DNA from: PALSA-505 sp963702235
GTDB taxonomy: Bacteria > Actinomycetota > Actinomycetes > Streptosporangiales > Streptosporangiaceae
Reading direction: 5' to 3'
DNA: 64,000 nt
NCBI GenBank assembly: GCA_963702235.1
Contig: CAVPBZ010000026.1
Span: 241,928-305,927, forward strand
In this document: piece after piece, positions 53,758 through 61,402 of the stretch
Layout: each line of letters starts with the position of its first letter
How positions within the stretch are numbered: the stretch's first letter is position 1
Made by a program: the position numbers and the translations under genes
Notes under the pieces: generated by a model
Database searches by the model: none
The model's input: only the letters and a program-made list of their open reading frames with translations
What the model was told of the DNA's origin: nothing

Positions 53758-53775
53758 GGTATCAATGCTGATACC
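53758..53775 (+). promoter_or_regulatory. Palindromic operator upstream of the antitoxin gene
   Basis: GGTATCAATGCTGATACC is a perfect inverted repeat with 7-bp arms and a 4-bp centre, placed 8 bp before the antitoxin ATG at 53784. Ribbon-helix-helix antitoxins repress their own operon by binding such sites, so autoregulation is likely. Confidence 0.7.
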
Positions 53776-53783
53776 ATGCCTGT

Positions 53784-53987
53784 ATGGCGATGACTTTGCG
53801 ATTGACCGACGCCGAGGCCGAGGTGCTGCGCCGGCGCGCCGAGTTGGAGCGGCGGCCAATGCAGGAAGTGGTCCGGCAAGCGATCCGCGAGTATGTCGAA
53901 ATCCATAGCCGGGGCGAGTTGCTTGACCGGGTTCTGGATGAGGAGCTGCCACGTTACGCGGAGGCGCTAGAGCGACTCGGGCAGTGA
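53784..53987 (+). CDS. Antitoxin of the Doc system, ribbon-helix-helix type
   Basis: A 67-residue protein. The N-terminal strand and helices MAMTLRLTDAEAEVLRRRAE and RRPMQEVVRQAIREYVEIH fit a ribbon-helix-helix DNA-binding domain, and the C-terminal helix LLDRVLDEELPRYAEALERL should wrap the toxin. It is unlike Phd and resembles the short RHH antitoxins that pair with Doc toxins in actinobacteria. The stop overlaps the toxin GTG (GTGA). Confidence 0.85.
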   Translation: MAMTLRLTDAEAEVLRRRAELERRPMQEVVRQAIREYVEIHSRGELLDRVLDEELPRYAEALERLGQ

Positions 53988-54340
53988 TCTACCTGACGCT
54001 GGCCGAGTTGCTGCATGTCGCCGAGCGTGCCCTGGGCAGTGAGCCCGCCGTGCGCGATTACGGATTGCTGGAGTCCGCCCTCGCCCGCCCCCGGGCCACC
54101 GCTTTCGGCTCAGATGCCTACCCGGGCCTGGATGCCAAGGCGGCGGCCCTGCTGCACTCGCTGGCCAGGAACCATGCCCTTATCGATGGCAACAAGCGGC
54201 TCTCCCTCGCCGCAACGATCGCCTTCTACGGAGTCAACGGCCACCGCCTTACGCTGACCAACGACAATGCCTACGAGCTCATCATGGACGTGGCCGCGGG
54301 GAAACTTGACTCCGTGGACGACATCGCCGCCCAATTGTAG
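53984..54340 (+). CDS. doc: Doc-family toxin (Fic fold), death-on-curing type
   Basis: A 118-residue toxin of typical length. The Fic/Doc active site reads HALIDGNKRL, with His, Asp, Gly, Asn, Lys and Arg as in the H-x-F-x-[D/E]-G-N-[G/K]-R consensus; Phe is Ile-like here, as in Doc. Doc phosphorylates elongation factor EF-Tu at a threonine and blocks translation. Other family segments are LESALARPRATAFGSDAYPG and LSLAATIAFYGVNGHRLTL. Translation is coupled to the antitoxin. Confidence 0.92.
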   Translation: MIYLTLAELLHVAERALGSEPAVRDYGLLESALARPRATAFGSDAYPGLDAKAAALLHSLARNHALIDGNKRLSLAATIAFYGVNGHRLTLTNDNAYELIMDVAAGKLDSVDDIAAQL

Positions 54341-54589
54341 GTAGGCGTTGCGGGCCTGGCCGGGATGGCAGTGAGCCGGGGTCGTAGCGTTGAGAGGTCC
54401 CGGCGTGCTGGCTCTTTCTTACCGCCTGCCAGCTCCTTTTGCGGGGCTTGGCTTTCGAACGACGTGCCAGCGTGTCGGGGCCTCGCCGTGGTGTGGCTCA
54501 TAAGAGGAGCGCGAAGCGCCGATGTGATCCCTGGAATTGGGCGTGCCCGCCACGGTCTCTCCCCCGGGCAGTGGAAGGAGCTGGCAGTC
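54341..54589 (+). ncRNA. IS110 5' non-coding end: candidate bridge RNA with ribosome-site-masking stem
   Basis: The 249 bp between the toxin gene and the transposase contain no gene but several pairing segments. CTGCCAGCTCCTT (54426-54438) is the exact complement of AAGGAGCTGGCAG (54575-54587), which holds the transposase ribosome site just before ATG 54590. Transcripts entering from outside would hide this site. IS110-group elements of the IS621 type encode a bridge RNA that pairs with target and donor DNA in this position; the exact element end and RNA borders are not resolved. Confidence 0.5.
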
Positions 54590-55941
54590 ATGGTGATGGT
54601 GATCATCGGGGTGGATCCGCGCAAGGCTTCACACACGGCGGTGGCGATCAGTGCCGCTGAAGAGCCGCTGGGGCAGCTGCGGGTGCGTGCCTCGGCGGTG
54701 CAGGCGGAGCGGCTGGTGGTGTGGGCGCAGGCCTGGCCCGAGCGGGCCTGGGCGGTGGAAGGCGCTGGCGGGACCGGTCATCTGCTGGCCCAGCAGCTGC
54801 TGGCAGCCGGTGAGCGGGTGCTGGACGTGCCGCCCAGGCTGGCCGCCCGGGTGCGGCTACTGGCCACTGGAAACGTCAGCAAGAATGATCCCAATGATGC
54901 ACGCTCGGTGGCGGTCGCGGCGCTGCGCTCGCCGGGTGTCCAGCAGGTGCGGCGTGATGATCACGCCGCGGTGCTCAAGGTCTGGTCCAAGCGCTACCGG
55001 GACCTGGGCCAGGTCCGCACGCAGGTGGCTTGCCGGCTGCACCAGGTGCTGCGGGCTGATCGCCGGCGGCGTCAGTAAGGAGATCACCGCAGCTCATGCC
55101 GCGCATCTTCTGGAAACGATCACGCCAGCAGGTGCGGTGGCCGCGGCCCGCTGGGAGCTTGCTGCCGAGCTCACCGACGATCTGCGCGGGGCCGATGCGC
55201 GGATCCGCGAGACCAGGAAGAAGGCCGCCACCGCGGTGAGGGTCCGGGACCAGCCTGACCGGGCTGTTCGGGGTGGGTCCGGTCGTCGCCGCCGCAGTGA
55301 TCGGCGACGTCCGCGTTGTGTCCCGCTTCCCCAGCCGGGATCACTTCGCCGCCTGCAACGGCACCGCCCCGATCGAGGTCTCCTCCGGGGGCCGGAAAAT
55401 CTGGCGGCTGTCCCGGCGCGGCAACCGCCGCCTCAACCACGCCATCCACATGGTCGCGGTCACCCAGATCCGCCACCCGCACAGCCAGGGCCATGCCTAC
55501 TTCGAGAAGAAACTGGCTGAGGGCAAAACCCGCAAAGAAGCCCTGCGCGCGCTGAAACGCCAGATCAGCGACGCCATCTACGCCCGCCTGCAGGCCGACG
55601 CCCGGCGCACCGCGGCCGCCCAGAGCCCGGGAGGGCAACCGGGGGAACCACTCTGCATCCAGGGCGGCCGGCTCACACCCCGGCCACCGGCTCTTCGGGC
55701 AAGCCACTCCCGGGCCTGCCACCCACCCTACGACCCCGGCCACAGACTCCGCCCCGGCGTCCCTTCCCGCGCCGCTGCCATCCCGCGAGCCGATAATCCC
55801 TGCGGCGGGAAAGGACCACTTGACCAAGTCACAAAGAGGTGTTCGTTTTGGCCACAGCAACGCAGCCACGTCCCTGACATGAGCCAGCCCACAAGCTCTC
55901 CGCGGCAGATGCGCGTCCGGGGGCCGGGTAGCCGTGCATGA
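54590..55941 (+). pseudogene. IS110-family transposase (DEDD recombinase), two frameshifts
   Basis: The N-terminal RuvC-like domain is recognisable: IIGVDPRKASHTAVAISAAE (first Asp), AWAVEGAGGTGHLLAQQLLA (Glu) and GNVSKNDPNDARSVAVAALR (the D-x2-D pair). The frame breaks at GGG 55053-55055, then continues LIAGGVSKEITAAHAAHLLE, and breaks again at GGG 55240-55242, continuing TSLTGLFGVGPVVAAAVIGD to FAACNGTAPIEVSSGGRKIW, where the Tnp_20 serine motif (NGTAPIEVSSG) is intact. Both breaks are cured by one base less. The C-terminal ~100 residues are Pro/Arg-rich and the true end is unsure. ATG 54590 has AAGGAG upstream. Confidence 0.85.
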
Positions 55942-55988
55942 AGATGCAGCTGCGGCTGGCCGCTGTCTGAGGATTGTCGTCTTTGGCC

Positions 55989-56933
55989 TTAGCCTGGGGT
56001 TCGGTCTGGCTGGTCGTAGCGGACTGGGGTGGAGTACCGCGGATCCTCATGGCTGGCCCAGTACCGGTCCCGCAGCTGCCTTGTCAGCGACCCGGGCATA
56101 CCCGTGCCGACCGGCTCGCCGTCAACGACGGTCACCGGCATGATGCCGCCGGCGGTTGAGGTGGCCAGCACCTCGGCTGCCCGGCGAAGGTCATCGGCGG
56201 TCAGTCGGCCCTCCTCGACCGGGTCACCGGTCTCGCGGGCGAGTTCGATGACCGACCGCCGGGTGATGCCCTGCAGGGTGCCGCTGGCCGGGGTCAGCCA
56301 CCGGCCGCCGGTATGGGCGAAGATGTTGAAGCCCGGTCCCTCGGCGATCGCACCGGACAGGTCACGGAGGACGACCAGCTCGGCCTGGTGGTCGTAGGCG
56401 TCCAGCAGTGCCATGTCCAGGTCCAGCCAGTGGTAGTTCTTGACCGACGGATCAACGCTCTGCGGCGGGATGCGCGTCACCTCGCTGATCCACACACTCG
56501 CGCCGGTGGCCTGCTGGTCCGGTTGACTGATCCAGATGAACGGCAGCGCGAAGCAGTAGAAGGTGTTGCGCGCGGTCCGCAGATCCCGGCTTCCCGGCGC
56601 CATGCGGCCGCGGGTGCAGGTCATCGACACGTACGCCTCGCGCAGGCCCGTGCGGCGGACGCAGCCGTGCAGGATGGCTTCGATCCCGGCGCGGTCCTGA
56701 CCGGGGTCAAGGCGCAGCCGGGCCAGGCTGGCGCTGAACCTGTCCAGGTGCGCATCCAGCCGGTAGAAGCACCCGCGCCACACATGAACGACGTCGTAGG
56801 TGCAGTCCGAGCGGGTGACGCCCAGATCGAGCACCGAGATCTTCGCCTCCTCGACCGGGCAGAACCTGCCGTCGATCCAGGCAGCCCCGGCCAGCCACGG
56901 CGGCTCAACTCCAGCCGCGCCCGCTTCGGTCAC
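55989..56933 (-). CDS. Class IV aminotransferase (branched-chain / D-amino-acid type)
   Basis: A 314-residue PLP enzyme. WIDGRFCPVEEAKISVLDLG and GVTRSDCTYDVVHVWRG start the fold; the PLP lysine is in VDPSVKNYHWLDLDMA; LSGAIAEGPGFNIFAHTGG is the PLP-phosphate Glu/Asn region; and STAGGIMPVTVVDGEPVGTG is the C-terminal Thr loop. The family includes IlvE, D-alanine aminotransferase and aminodeoxychorismate lyase; the substrate-binding loop does not settle which. It is the first intact gene downstream of the IS110 copy and convergent with it. Confidence 0.9.
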   Translation of the reverse strand: MTEAGAAGVEPPWLAGAAWIDGRFCPVEEAKISVLDLGVTRSDCTYDVVHVWRGCFYRLDAHLDRFSASLARLRLDPGQDRAGIEAILHGCVRRTGLREAYVSMTCTRGRMAPGSRDLRTARNTFYCFALPFIWISQPDQQATGASVWISEVTRIPPQSVDPSVKNYHWLDLDMALLDAYDHQAELVVLRDLSGAIAEGPGFNIFAHTGGRWLTPASGTLQGITRRSVIELARETGDPVEEGRLTADDLRRAAEVLATSTAGGIMPVTVVDGEPVGTGMPGSLTRQLRDRYWASHEDPRYSTPVRYDQPDRTPG

Positions 56934-57326
56934 CAGTACTCCTCCCGGCCGTCGTCCGTCACCTGCCGCTACACGACGCCCACCAGGAATCTATCCGCGG
57001 ACCAGGTGAGGGTCTTCCAGGGACCCGTCGTCATGCTCAGTCAGGCAGGCACGACCCGTTAGCCGCATGTCGATGCCGAGACTGCCTGGAACGACGGCAA
57101 CGGTTCCCATCAGCTGAGCGCTCTGAACCGCCGCTGCAGGCTGTGGATCACGTCGTAGTGGAATCTGATGGCCGCAAGCCGAACTGATCAACCTGTGACA
57201 TCTTCGGGCCACTCGCGCGGTGGTGACCCGAGAGTGCTTTCAGCATCACGAAGGGCGGAGCGCTGCTGGCGTACGTGCTGCGGGCAAGGCGCGGTCGGGA
57301 CGTCGCGACCTCACGGCTGGGCGCGG
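56934..57326. other. Intergenic region with no convincing gene
   Basis: Nearly 400 bp between the aminotransferase and the Gfo/Idh/MocA gene. A minus-strand frame around 56991-57110 has weakly protein-like sequence (MGTVAVVPGSLGIDMRLTGR) but no ribosome site or recognisable family. It may be a remnant. I see no hairpin or operator of note. Confidence 0.4.
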
Positions 57327-58325
57327 TCAGGCTGGCGGGTAAGACAAACCGATCTGCCGGCGGACCTCGTCCATTGCCTGCATGATCGTGTACGTCTCAT
57401 CCAGCGGGAGCAGCGGACTCTCTAGCAGCCCCGCGCGAAGACAGCGGCCCACCTCGGCGGCCTCGCCGCGCAGCCCGCGCCCTTCGTACGGTTCTTCGAA
57501 GCGCTCCAGTTCGGCGCCGTCTCGCGCGATCACGCGGAACGCGGTCGGCGTGTAAAACCAGCCGTCGATCTCTATCCTCGCCGCCGTGCCGTAAATGGCG
57601 GCGGGGTTGCCCGATGCGGCCAGCAAGGTCGTGGTCAGCACCGCGTGCGCGTCGCTGTCGTACTGGAAGATCATCGACGTCGTGGCGTCAACGCCGGTAA
57701 ACGCCGGATAGCTGACCGCCCTGATCCGCGTCGGCGCGCCAAGCACCAGGCTCGCGAACGAGACCGGGTATATGCCAAGGTCCAGCAAGGCCCCGCCGCC
57801 CAGTTCCGGCGCGAACAGCCGGAACTGCGGATCCTGGGCGAACCACTGCCCGTGCTCGGCGGTCAGGTATACCACCTCGCCGAGCGTTCCCGCGGCGAGG
57901 ATCTCACGCACCCGCGCAATGTGGGGCAGGAAGCGCGTCCACATTGCTTCCATGAGGAACGTTTCCTGGTCCCGCGCGGCGTCGATCATCTCGCGCGCCT
58001 GGGCGGCGTCCATGGCGAACGGCTTCTCGACGAGCACGGCCTTGCCCGCGTTGATCGCGAGCAGCGCGGCGTCGTGATGGCCGGGGTGAGGCGTTGACAC
58101 GTACACGGCATCGACATCAGCATCGTTGACCAGAGCCTGGTAGCTCGCGTGTCGGTGCGGTACGCCGAATTCGTCCCCGAACGCGTCCGCCGAAGCCTGG
58201 GACCGTGACCCGACAGCGACAACCTCACAGTCGGGCTGCAGCGCGAGATCCTGCGCGAAGGCACGGGCGATGCCGCCCGTAGCGAGGATTCCCCAGCGAA
58301 TCGGACGGTCGTCCGGTTGCGTCAT
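57327..58325 (-). CDS. Gfo/Idh/MocA-family oxidoreductase
   Basis: A 332-residue NAD(P)-dependent sugar or diol dehydrogenase. The Rossmann motif IRWGILATGGIARAFAQDL is at residues ~8-26, VYVSTPHPGHHDAALLAINA and GKAVLVEKPFAMD carry the conserved EKP lysine, and GGGALLDLGIYPVSFASLV carries the catalytic D-x-G-x-[YH] region. Close relatives include trans-1,2-dihydrobenzene-1,2-diol dehydrogenase-like proteins. ATG 58323-58325 follows AGAGGAG by seven bases. No sugar transporter is adjacent. Confidence 0.9.
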   Translation of the reverse strand: MTQPDDRPIRWGILATGGIARAFAQDLALQPDCEVVAVGSRSQASADAFGDEFGVPHRHASYQALVNDADVDAVYVSTPHPGHHDAALLAINAGKAVLVEKPFAMDAAQAREMIDAARDQETFLMEAMWTRFLPHIARVREILAAGTLGEVVYLTAEHGQWFAQDPQFRLFAPELGGGALLDLGIYPVSFASLVLGAPTRIRAVSYPAFTGVDATTSMIFQYDSDAHAVLTTTLLAASGNPAAIYGTAARIEIDGWFYTPTAFRVIARDGAELERFEEPYEGRGLRGEAAEVGRCLRAGLLESPLLPLDETYTIMQAMDEVRRQIGLSYPPA

Positions 58326-58762
58326 CCGATTGCTCCTCTGGCGGACAACCCGGCAGCGCAGCCGCCTGCCGGGCAGAGCACCGTAACTGATCTGCCGGTC
58401 ACCACGGGAATACCAGGGGACTGATCTGGCCCCGTGGCGCGGACTCGACAACCCTAACGACGGCCGCACAGAGCAGCAAACGGATACGCCGGCCGATCCC
58501 GGTGCTGAGGTGAGCCCGTAGCCGGCGATGAGATTCGTGGCGCGGTGGCCGCCCTGACCCTGCGCCAGGTGCCCGGCCGGCCGGGCTGCTGGTCATGAGC
58601 CGAAGAGAGCCGCTCACCGTCGCTGCCGCCGAGCAGGAAGGTGAAGCGGTTCAGGTCGTCGCCAGCTGGGGCGGCCCATGCCTGGCGTGCGTCCTGACCG
58701 CCCTGAACGCTGCGGTCTTGGGCAGTCTTGGGTCCTGGCTGCCGGGGGCGGGCCTTGGACAG
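58326..58762. other. Gap beside an insertion sequence, no supported gene
   Basis: About 440 bp between the dehydrogenase start and the IS1182-type transposase stop. Part must be the right-hand non-coding end of the IS; the rest is the promoter of the dehydrogenase. Plus-strand sequence near 58595-58740 (MSRREPLTVAAAEQEGEAVQ) is open but matches no family I know. No clear inverted terminal repeat could be paired with the other side of the IS. Confidence 0.4.
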
Positions 58763-60103
58763 TTAACCCGCCGCTCGGTGCCGGTGCAGCTTGCGCAGAT
58801 TATGCGCGGCGCAGGCGAGCAGCCATTCGTTTTCGCACGCGGCCAGGCCGCGCCGGGACATCATGGTCAGTTTCTGGCAGGTCTTGAGCTGCCCGAACAC
58901 CGGTTCCACGGTCTGGGCGCGGAGCTTGTAGTCGTCGCGTCCGCGGGGATGGAGCAGGCGCCGCCGGGCCCGGGCGGTGGCCGGAAGCCGGTCCAGGTGC
59001 AGGGCGCGCTGGGGAGTGCGGGTACGGCGTTTGCCGGGGTCCTTCGCCAGCGGCGCGAGCAGCCGCAGGCCGTCGGCGTCAGCGCGGGCGAAGTTCTCCT
59101 CGCTGACGTAGCCGGAGCCGGCGAGCACGGTGTGCAGCCTGGGGCGGACACCGGCCTCGGTCAGCTGCTGGCAGCAGGTGTCCAGGAGCGGGTGCAGCGG
59201 CGTGCGGTCTACCGGGTGCTGAGACAGCATCGCGCCGGCGATGACCTGGTCGGCGGTGACCACGGCCTGGCCGTTGTAACCGGCGACGTAGCCTTTCTGG
59301 TTGCGCATCACCCGCACGTCCGGATCGGTAGTGTTCGCCCGTGGCGGGGTGTTGTTGCGGTTGGTCCGCGGCTCGTCCGCCGGCCGCCGGGCAGCCCGCT
59401 GACGCCGGTCCGCTGCCGCGGCGTCCCAAGCCTCCTGCTTGGCCCGCCGCGCGTCGCGGCGGGCCTTGTCCTCGGCCGCTAGCCGGTCCCGGGCCCGGGT
59501 CAGCCGCTCCCGCGGTCCAGCCCGCCGGGCCAGCGCCCGCGGGGTCGGCTCGCCCGCGCCGTCACCGTAACGGGCGTCCTCGGCGGCATCGGCCGCGGCG
59601 GCCTCGGCGAGCAGCTTCTCGATCTGCGGCAACGTCCTGTTCGCCTTCTGCGCCGCGTTGCCGGCCAGCTTCGTCCCGTCCAGGCTGAGCAGCCCCAGCG
59701 ACACCATGCCCTCCGCGGCCAGCAGCCGCAGCACCTGGCTGAACAGCCCGCCCAGCGCCGCCTCATGCCGGGCCCGGAACCGCGCGATGGTGGCATGATC
59801 AGGGTGCAGGCCCCCGACGATCACCCGATAGGCCACGTCCCGCACGCACCGGCGCTCGATCACCCGGCTGGACCGCTCGCCCTGGCAGTACCCATACAGC
59901 AGCAGCGCGACCATCATCTCCGGGCCGGACGCCGCCCGGCCGTGCCCATCGGCCCGGTACCGGCACCGGAACGCCCCGAGGTCCAAGGTGGCCACCGTGT
60001 CCAGGACCACAAACACCAGATCGTCCTCGGGCAGCCAGTCCCGCATATCCACCGGCAGCAGCAACGGCTGATCACGCTGCGGGAAAAGGAAATTCTGCGG
60101 CAT
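58763..60103 (-). CDS. IS1182-family transposase
   Basis: A 446-residue DDE transposase, intact. It opens MPQNFLFPQRDQPLLLPVDM then RDWLPEDDLVFVVLDTVATL, the typical DUF772 start; MMVALLLYGYCQGERSSRVI and HPDHATIARFRARHEAALGG follow; the first Asp is in LGLLSLDGTKLAGNAA, the second in YNGQAVVTADQVIAGA / VLAGSGYVSEENF and the Glu in QTVEPVFGQLKTCQKLTMMS. An Arg/Ala-rich charged insertion lies in the middle. In VLAGSGYVSEENF relatives usually have D in ADxGY, so Gly may replace a catalytic Asp. ATG 60101-60103 chosen. Confidence 0.88.
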   Translation of the reverse strand: MPQNFLFPQRDQPLLLPVDMRDWLPEDDLVFVVLDTVATLDLGAFRCRYRADGHGRAASGPEMMVALLLYGYCQGERSSRVIERRCVRDVAYRVIVGGLHPDHATIARFRARHEAALGGLFSQVLRLLAAEGMVSLGLLSLDGTKLAGNAAQKANRTLPQIEKLLAEAAAADAAEDARYGDGAGEPTPRALARRAGPRERLTRARDRLAAEDKARRDARRAKQEAWDAAAADRRQRAARRPADEPRTNRNNTPPRANTTDPDVRVMRNQKGYVAGYNGQAVVTADQVIAGAMLSQHPVDRTPLHPLLDTCCQQLTEAGVRPRLHTVLAGSGYVSEENFARADADGLRLLAPLAKDPGKRRTRTPQRALHLDRLPATARARRRLLHPRGRDDYKLRAQTVEPVFGQLKTCQKLTMMSRRGLAACENEWLLACAAHNLRKLHRHRAAG

Positions 60104-60359
60104 ACCCCCAGGATCCCAGGCATCGGGGCCTGCCCCATGGAGGCACGCCGTTTGTGCGACAGGCTGAGTTATGCGATAGGCGGTCTGTTCCACGGCTTTG
60201 CAACCTGCGACTCAGATCCGGTTTGCGATGCCCAGCAGGGTTGCTTCTGGCCGCGCGCCACATTGATCGATTCAGGATCAGATATCGAGGACATATCTGG
60301 CATAGTGTAGAGGTACCCCAGGGGATTGCCGAAAATTGTCCTTAGCGGATGTCATCCGT
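60104..60359. promoter_or_regulatory. Region between two insertion sequences, with a palindrome
   Basis: No gene here. CAGATAT (60279-60285) and ATATCTG (60293-60299) form an exact inverted repeat around a 7-bp centre, followed by a TAGTGT that could be a -10 hexamer. This looks like a regulated promoter now separated from its original gene by the IS5-type insertion at 60360. Confidence 0.4.
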
Positions 60360-61250
60360 GAGGGTTATTCACGGGGGTGCCAGGGGATAACAAATGTATT
60401 GGATAGCGGCGTGCCTACGTGAAATGCGGCCTGCTTCTCGAAAGGATTGGGTTACCATACTCAGTCCAGAAGAAACAGGCCGCACGTGTATCATACCACC
60501 GGACTCACCAAAGCCGCCATCACTGAGCTCTGCGCAAGAATTGAAGCTCGGGAGTTTAAGCCAGGAATGCGCAGATGGCCGCCGGTCCTCGGACTGCGCA
60601 ATGCACTCACCGCAACCCTCACTTATATGCGCAGGAACCGGGTCCAGGCGGAAATCGCTGAGAATTATGGGGTGTCGCAGCCAACGATTAGCCGCGCCAT
60701 CTCGGCAATCACCCCGCAACTGATAAATGTGCTCCGTGAACATGTTCCCACTGCTGATGAAATTTCCCCGGCAGCGTGCTACATCGTGAATGGAACCCTG
60801 CTCCCGTGCTGGTCGTGGAGGGCGCACCCAGAACTGTACTCCGGGAAGCACAAGACCACCGGGATGAACGTGCAGGTCGCCTGCTCAATTGATGGGTATC
60901 TCGCGTGGATTTCCGATCCGCTTCCCGGAAGTCGCCACGACAATCATTGCCTTGGCGAATCCGGTGTCCTCACAACACTCGATCCGCGTAACTGGCTCGG
61001 CGACAAAGGTTACGTTGGAAATAATATGATCACGCCCTTCAAGAAGCCTGCCGGCAGCGAGCTCCTCGACTGGCAGAAAGAGTTCAACACAGAGGTCAAC
61101 AAGATCCGGTACGTTATCGAGCAGGTCATTGCCAACTTCAAAACCTGGCGAATCATGCACACCGACTACCGGCGGCCCCTGGCAACATTCCCCGAAACAA
61201 TCTCAGCCGTCGTCTCTTTGCACTTCTACGCAACCGCCTGAATAACCCTC
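60360..61250 (+). mobile_element. Complete IS5-family insertion sequence, 891 bp
   Basis: Perfect 12-bp inverted ends: GAGGGTTATTCA at 60360-60371 and TGAATAACCCTC at 61239-61250. The three bases outside each end are CGT (60357-60359 and 61251-61253), a 3-bp target duplication, showing insertion by transposition. One transposase gene fills the element and its stop codon lies inside the right terminal repeat. Its GC content is lower than the neighbourhood. Confidence 0.88.
60486..61241 (+). CDS. IS5-type transposase (DDE superfamily endonuclease), first Asp replaced by Asn
   Basis: A 251-residue transposase starting at GTG 60486 (VYHTTGLTKAAITELCARIE). An N-terminal HTH (RVQAEIAENYGVSQPTISRA) precedes the DDE domain: IVNGTLLPCWSW, NWLGDKGYVGNNMITPFKKP and NKIRYVIEQVIANFKTWRIM then HTDYRRPLATFPETISAV. 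Relatives of this actinobacterial group read VDGTLLPCWSW; here the codon at 60789-60791 is AAT, giving N102 instead of the catalytic Asp. All else is intact, so the copy is probably inactive unless helped in trans. Confidence 0.88.
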   Translation: MYHTTGLTKAAITELCARIEAREFKPGMRRWPPVLGLRNALTATLTYMRRNRVQAEIAENYGVSQPTISRAISAITPQLINVLREHVPTADEISPAACYIVNGTLLPCWSWRAHPELYSGKHKTTGMNVQVACSIDGYLAWISDPLPGSRHDNHCLGESGVLTTLDPRNWLGDKGYVGNNMITPFKKPAGSELLDWQKEFNTEVNKIRYVIEQVIANFKTWRIMHTDYRRPLATFPETISAVVSLHFYATA

Positions 61251-61402
61251 CGTATCTCGGCGGTGCGCGTCCCTTTTATGCGCCGGGTTCATGGCCGAGG
61301 TAGTCGTCCTGGCGGGCAGCGTGTGCGGCGCTTCACTATTTACGGGCGGTCATGTCGGGCCTGGTGTGGCCTGCTGGGCTTCTCACGGGGTCGGGGTGGT
61401 GC

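Noticed and set aside
58720..60150. Terminal inverted repeats of the IS1182-type element
   Set aside because: TGGGTCCTGG-like and TGGGATCCTGG-like stretches on the two sides align only with gaps, and no target duplication could be found.
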